Positions 36,793-38,046 of a DNA stretch of 38,046 bases are shown here, piece by piece. Under the pieces are notes generated by a model, which was given only the letters and a program-made list of their open reading frames with translations, was not told where the DNA came from and did not search any database. Source of the DNA: a virus. Every line of letters starts with the position of its first letter. Within the stretch, counting starts at the first letter, position 1. Where the stretch lies: IMG/VR virus record IMGVR_UViG_3300017971_000506, positions 1 to 38,046 of that record, one strand, 5' to 3'. A program made the translations under genes and the position numbers.

Positions 36793-37450
36793 CTATTGAC
36801 CTGGTTAATATTTCTTCGACTTCGGCCGGGTCGTTAGCCCTGGACAATTCCGGGGCTAACTTTCGCGGTAACGATAACAATTCCGTTTTAATAGCCAAGT
36901 CGATTTTGCTTTGTTCTTCTAAAACGGTTTCCAGGGGTATAGCTTCCCCCCTGTGTTCTAAGATTTTCGGTAACTCTTTTTCCGTCCGTCTAAGCGCGTC
37001 GTGTGCGTCGATATAAAGTTTTTCTTTCGCCCGGACGCTTGCGACCGATTGTTTTTCCTTAACGGCCGTAACGTAATCGGCGTAAGAAATTCTTTCCATA
37101 GTTCGAAGCCGGGCCAACGCGCCAATTAACCCGGCCCGGCTTAAATTCTTGTCCGGGGGGGCTTTGTTTGTGTCGGGCTTCGCCTGGCCGACCTGGTCGA
37201 CCTGGCCGTCGGTTTTCTTCGCGGCTTTCTTTTTCCCCTTCGGTTTCTTCGCGGCGTCCAGGTAACGCGGCGTTATACCGCGTTCGCCAATCCATTTCTT
37301 GACCTTCGCGACGTTAAATTGGTAAGGGGGGCGGCCGCCTTGTCCTTTCTTTTTACGCTTCCGGGACGCCGGACAACCTTTTTTAATCCAATCGCGAATC
37401 GTCCTTTCGGAAACTCCCAAAGCGGCCGCCGTTTGTTTCATTGTCGCCAT
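36746..37450 (-). CDS. Terminase small subunit (Nu1-like)
   Basis: A 234-residue protein. The N-terminus is a helix-turn-helix (MKQTAAALGVSERTIRDWIKKGCP, residues 4-27) that would bind cos DNA, as in lambda Nu1. A Lys-rich linker (KKPKGKKKAAKKTDG) follows, and the C-terminal helical region (LARLRTMERISYADYVTAVKEKQ, IDLAIKTELLSLPRKLAPELSRA) resembles the oligomerisation part of small terminases. It is immediately before the large subunit. Confidence 0.85.
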   Translation of the reverse strand: MATMKQTAAALGVSERTIRDWIKKGCPASRKRKKKGQGGRPPYQFNVAKVKKWIGERGITPRYLDAAKKPKGKKKAAKKTDGQVDQVGQAKPDTNKAPPDKNLSRAGLIGALARLRTMERISYADYVTAVKEKQSVASVRAKEKLYIDAHDALRRTEKELPKILEHRGEAIPLETVLEEQSKIDLAIKTELLSLPRKLAPELSRANDPAEVEEILTRSIDECCRHIASGEALPK

Positions 37451-37936
37451 TTACTTTTCGACCCTTTCCGCGCCGTCGGCGATATCAAAAATAACCTGGC
37501 CGCCGTCTTTCAAATTAGCGATAGCCCGGACGTCCCGGCCAAAGCCGCCGCCCGGTTTCGAAAAGCGATAGTGTGGACGGCCCCCGTTTTTACTGTCCCC
37601 GGCAAAACGGCCGCTTTCGATTTTGTCGCCGCCTTGCGTATAGACCCCGGCCGAATCTATCCGGCCGCGATACTTCGCCGGAAACAAGACGACCAATCGG
37701 CCGTCGTTTTGCGATATCGGTTTCCATAAGAAACGGTCGTCGCCCCCCGACGGCCTTTCCGGGACCGGGACCGGGGCCGCCGGGACCGGGGCCGCCGGGT
37801 CCGTATCTTCGGACGTTTCAATTAAGACCCTTACGACGTCGGCGTAACGGTCGATTTGCTTTTTCGATATGCGATAGTCCAGGACCCCGCAACCGACCAA
37901 CAGGACCGCAAGCGCGGCCAGGGTTAACCCTTTCAT
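37451..37936 (-). CDS. Phage-encoded lipoprotein
   Basis: A 161-residue protein with a lipoprotein signal peptide (MKGLTLAALAVLLVGCG; lipobox LVGC, lipidated Cys at 16). A proline/alanine-rich linker (PAAPVPAAPVPVPE) precedes a C-terminal beta-rich domain (GRLVVLFPAKYRGRIDSAGV, GKPHYRF-like GGRPHYRFSKPG). It is the first gene of the late operon. Possible roles are lysis (spanin-like), superinfection exclusion or host-surface modification; none is demonstrated. The presence of a lipobox supports a bacterial host. Confidence 0.75.
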   Translation of the reverse strand: MKGLTLAALAVLLVGCGVLDYRISKKQIDRYADVVRVLIETSEDTDPAAPVPAAPVPVPERPSGGDDRFLWKPISQNDGRLVVLFPAKYRGRIDSAGVYTQGGDKIESGRFAGDSKNGGRPHYRFSKPGGGFGRDVRAIANLKDGGQVIFDIADGAERVEK

Positions 37937-38046
37937 TAAGACCCCCTTTCGCTAGGTGTTAAACGTAGGGTTAAAGAAATAGGAATAGGGGAAAAATCTT
38001 TCGGGGGTAACTCTCCCGAATACAGGGCAACGCGCCCCGGAACGAC
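37937..38046. other. Short non-coding region ahead of the late operon
   Basis: It contains the degenerate repeats CGCTAGGTGTTAA and CGTAGGGTTAA (about 37952-37973), related to the tandem repeats at 5562-5601. An AAAGGGGG ribosome site lies before the lipoprotein gene, and the right copy of the 17-bp terminal repeat is at 38030-38046. Possible sites for a promoter or terminase binding. Confidence 0.55.
38030..38046. repeat. 17-bp terminal direct repeat, right copy
   Basis: Identical to positions 1-17. See the left copy. Confidence 0.85.

Noticed and set aside
1-38046. Genome-wide stop codon reassignment
   Set aside because: TGA, TAA and TAG all end well-supported genes here (for example TGA at 629-631 and 4718-4720), so the two interrupted genes are local events.
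1-38046. CRISPR array or insertion sequence
   Set aside because: No regularly spaced direct repeats with unique spacers and no transposase were found; the dispersed element has no coding capacity.

Overview
The window is an essentially complete genome of a tailed, siphovirus-like bacteriophage. The last 17 bases repeat the first 17, so it closes into a circle of about 38,029 bp. Structural genes follow the lambda order: small terminase, large terminase (gpA family), gpW-like protein, portal, protease with nested scaffold, decoration protein and capsid, then connector and tail genes, tape measure and fibres. The host is bacterial by inference (Shine-Dalgarno starts, a lipobox protein, sigma70-like promoters). 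Base and word usage is distinctive: CpG-rich, Glu almost always GAA, and CTG/CAG mostly confined to CCTGG/CCAGG. The sequence does not allow the host to be named.

Layout. Positions 1-464 are GC-rich non-coding DNA with stacked hairpins. Positions 465-2264 (minus) carry an overlapping set: a radical SAM protein of the spore photoproduct lyase type, a minimal tyrosine integrase, an excisionase-like HTH protein and a small acidic protein. Positions 2315-8127 (minus) are the early/DNA-metabolism arm: DUF2303 protein, N6-adenine methyltransferase-like protein, zinc-ribbon/MazG-like protein, SSB, HpcH/HpaI aldolase and a ParB-like protein. Two divergent sigma70-like promoters, both predicted to give almost leaderless transcripts, lie at 8128-8281. 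Positions 8282-12280 are the only plus-strand block: small unknown proteins and a replication-initiation-like protein, ended by a strong terminator. From 12443 to 37936 everything is on the minus strand. Read in the direction of transcription it runs lipoprotein, terminase, head genes, a glycosylation cassette, connector and tail genes, fibres, a broken GT9 glycosyltransferase, a holin-like protein and a DUF1353 protein.

Most notable contents. (1) A sugar cassette sits between capsid and connector genes: GT-B-like protein, GT2, GT42 sialyltransferase-like protein (catalytic His conserved), SAM methyltransferase and CMP-sugar synthetase of the NeuA type. A pyruvate aldolase and a GT9 gene lie elsewhere. 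Together they suggest phage-encoded use of a CMP-activated ulosonic (sialic-like) acid. (2) A dispersed element of roughly 65-100 bp occurs five times. It has a constant TATAAAGAC box, a constant hairpin loop (CCAACGTCG) and a T-tract that would terminate plus-strand transcripts, although nearly all neighbouring genes are minus-strand. It may be a family of tiny RNAs or a bipartite regulatory element. (3) A tail-fibre protein contains about 55 cysteines. (4) Two genes are continued in frame beyond stop codons (UGA in GT9, UAA in a BppU-like protein). (5) A pseudoknot-like structure lies downstream of the capsid gene.

No tRNA, rRNA, CRISPR array, insertion sequence, recognised repressor or recognised endolysin was found.
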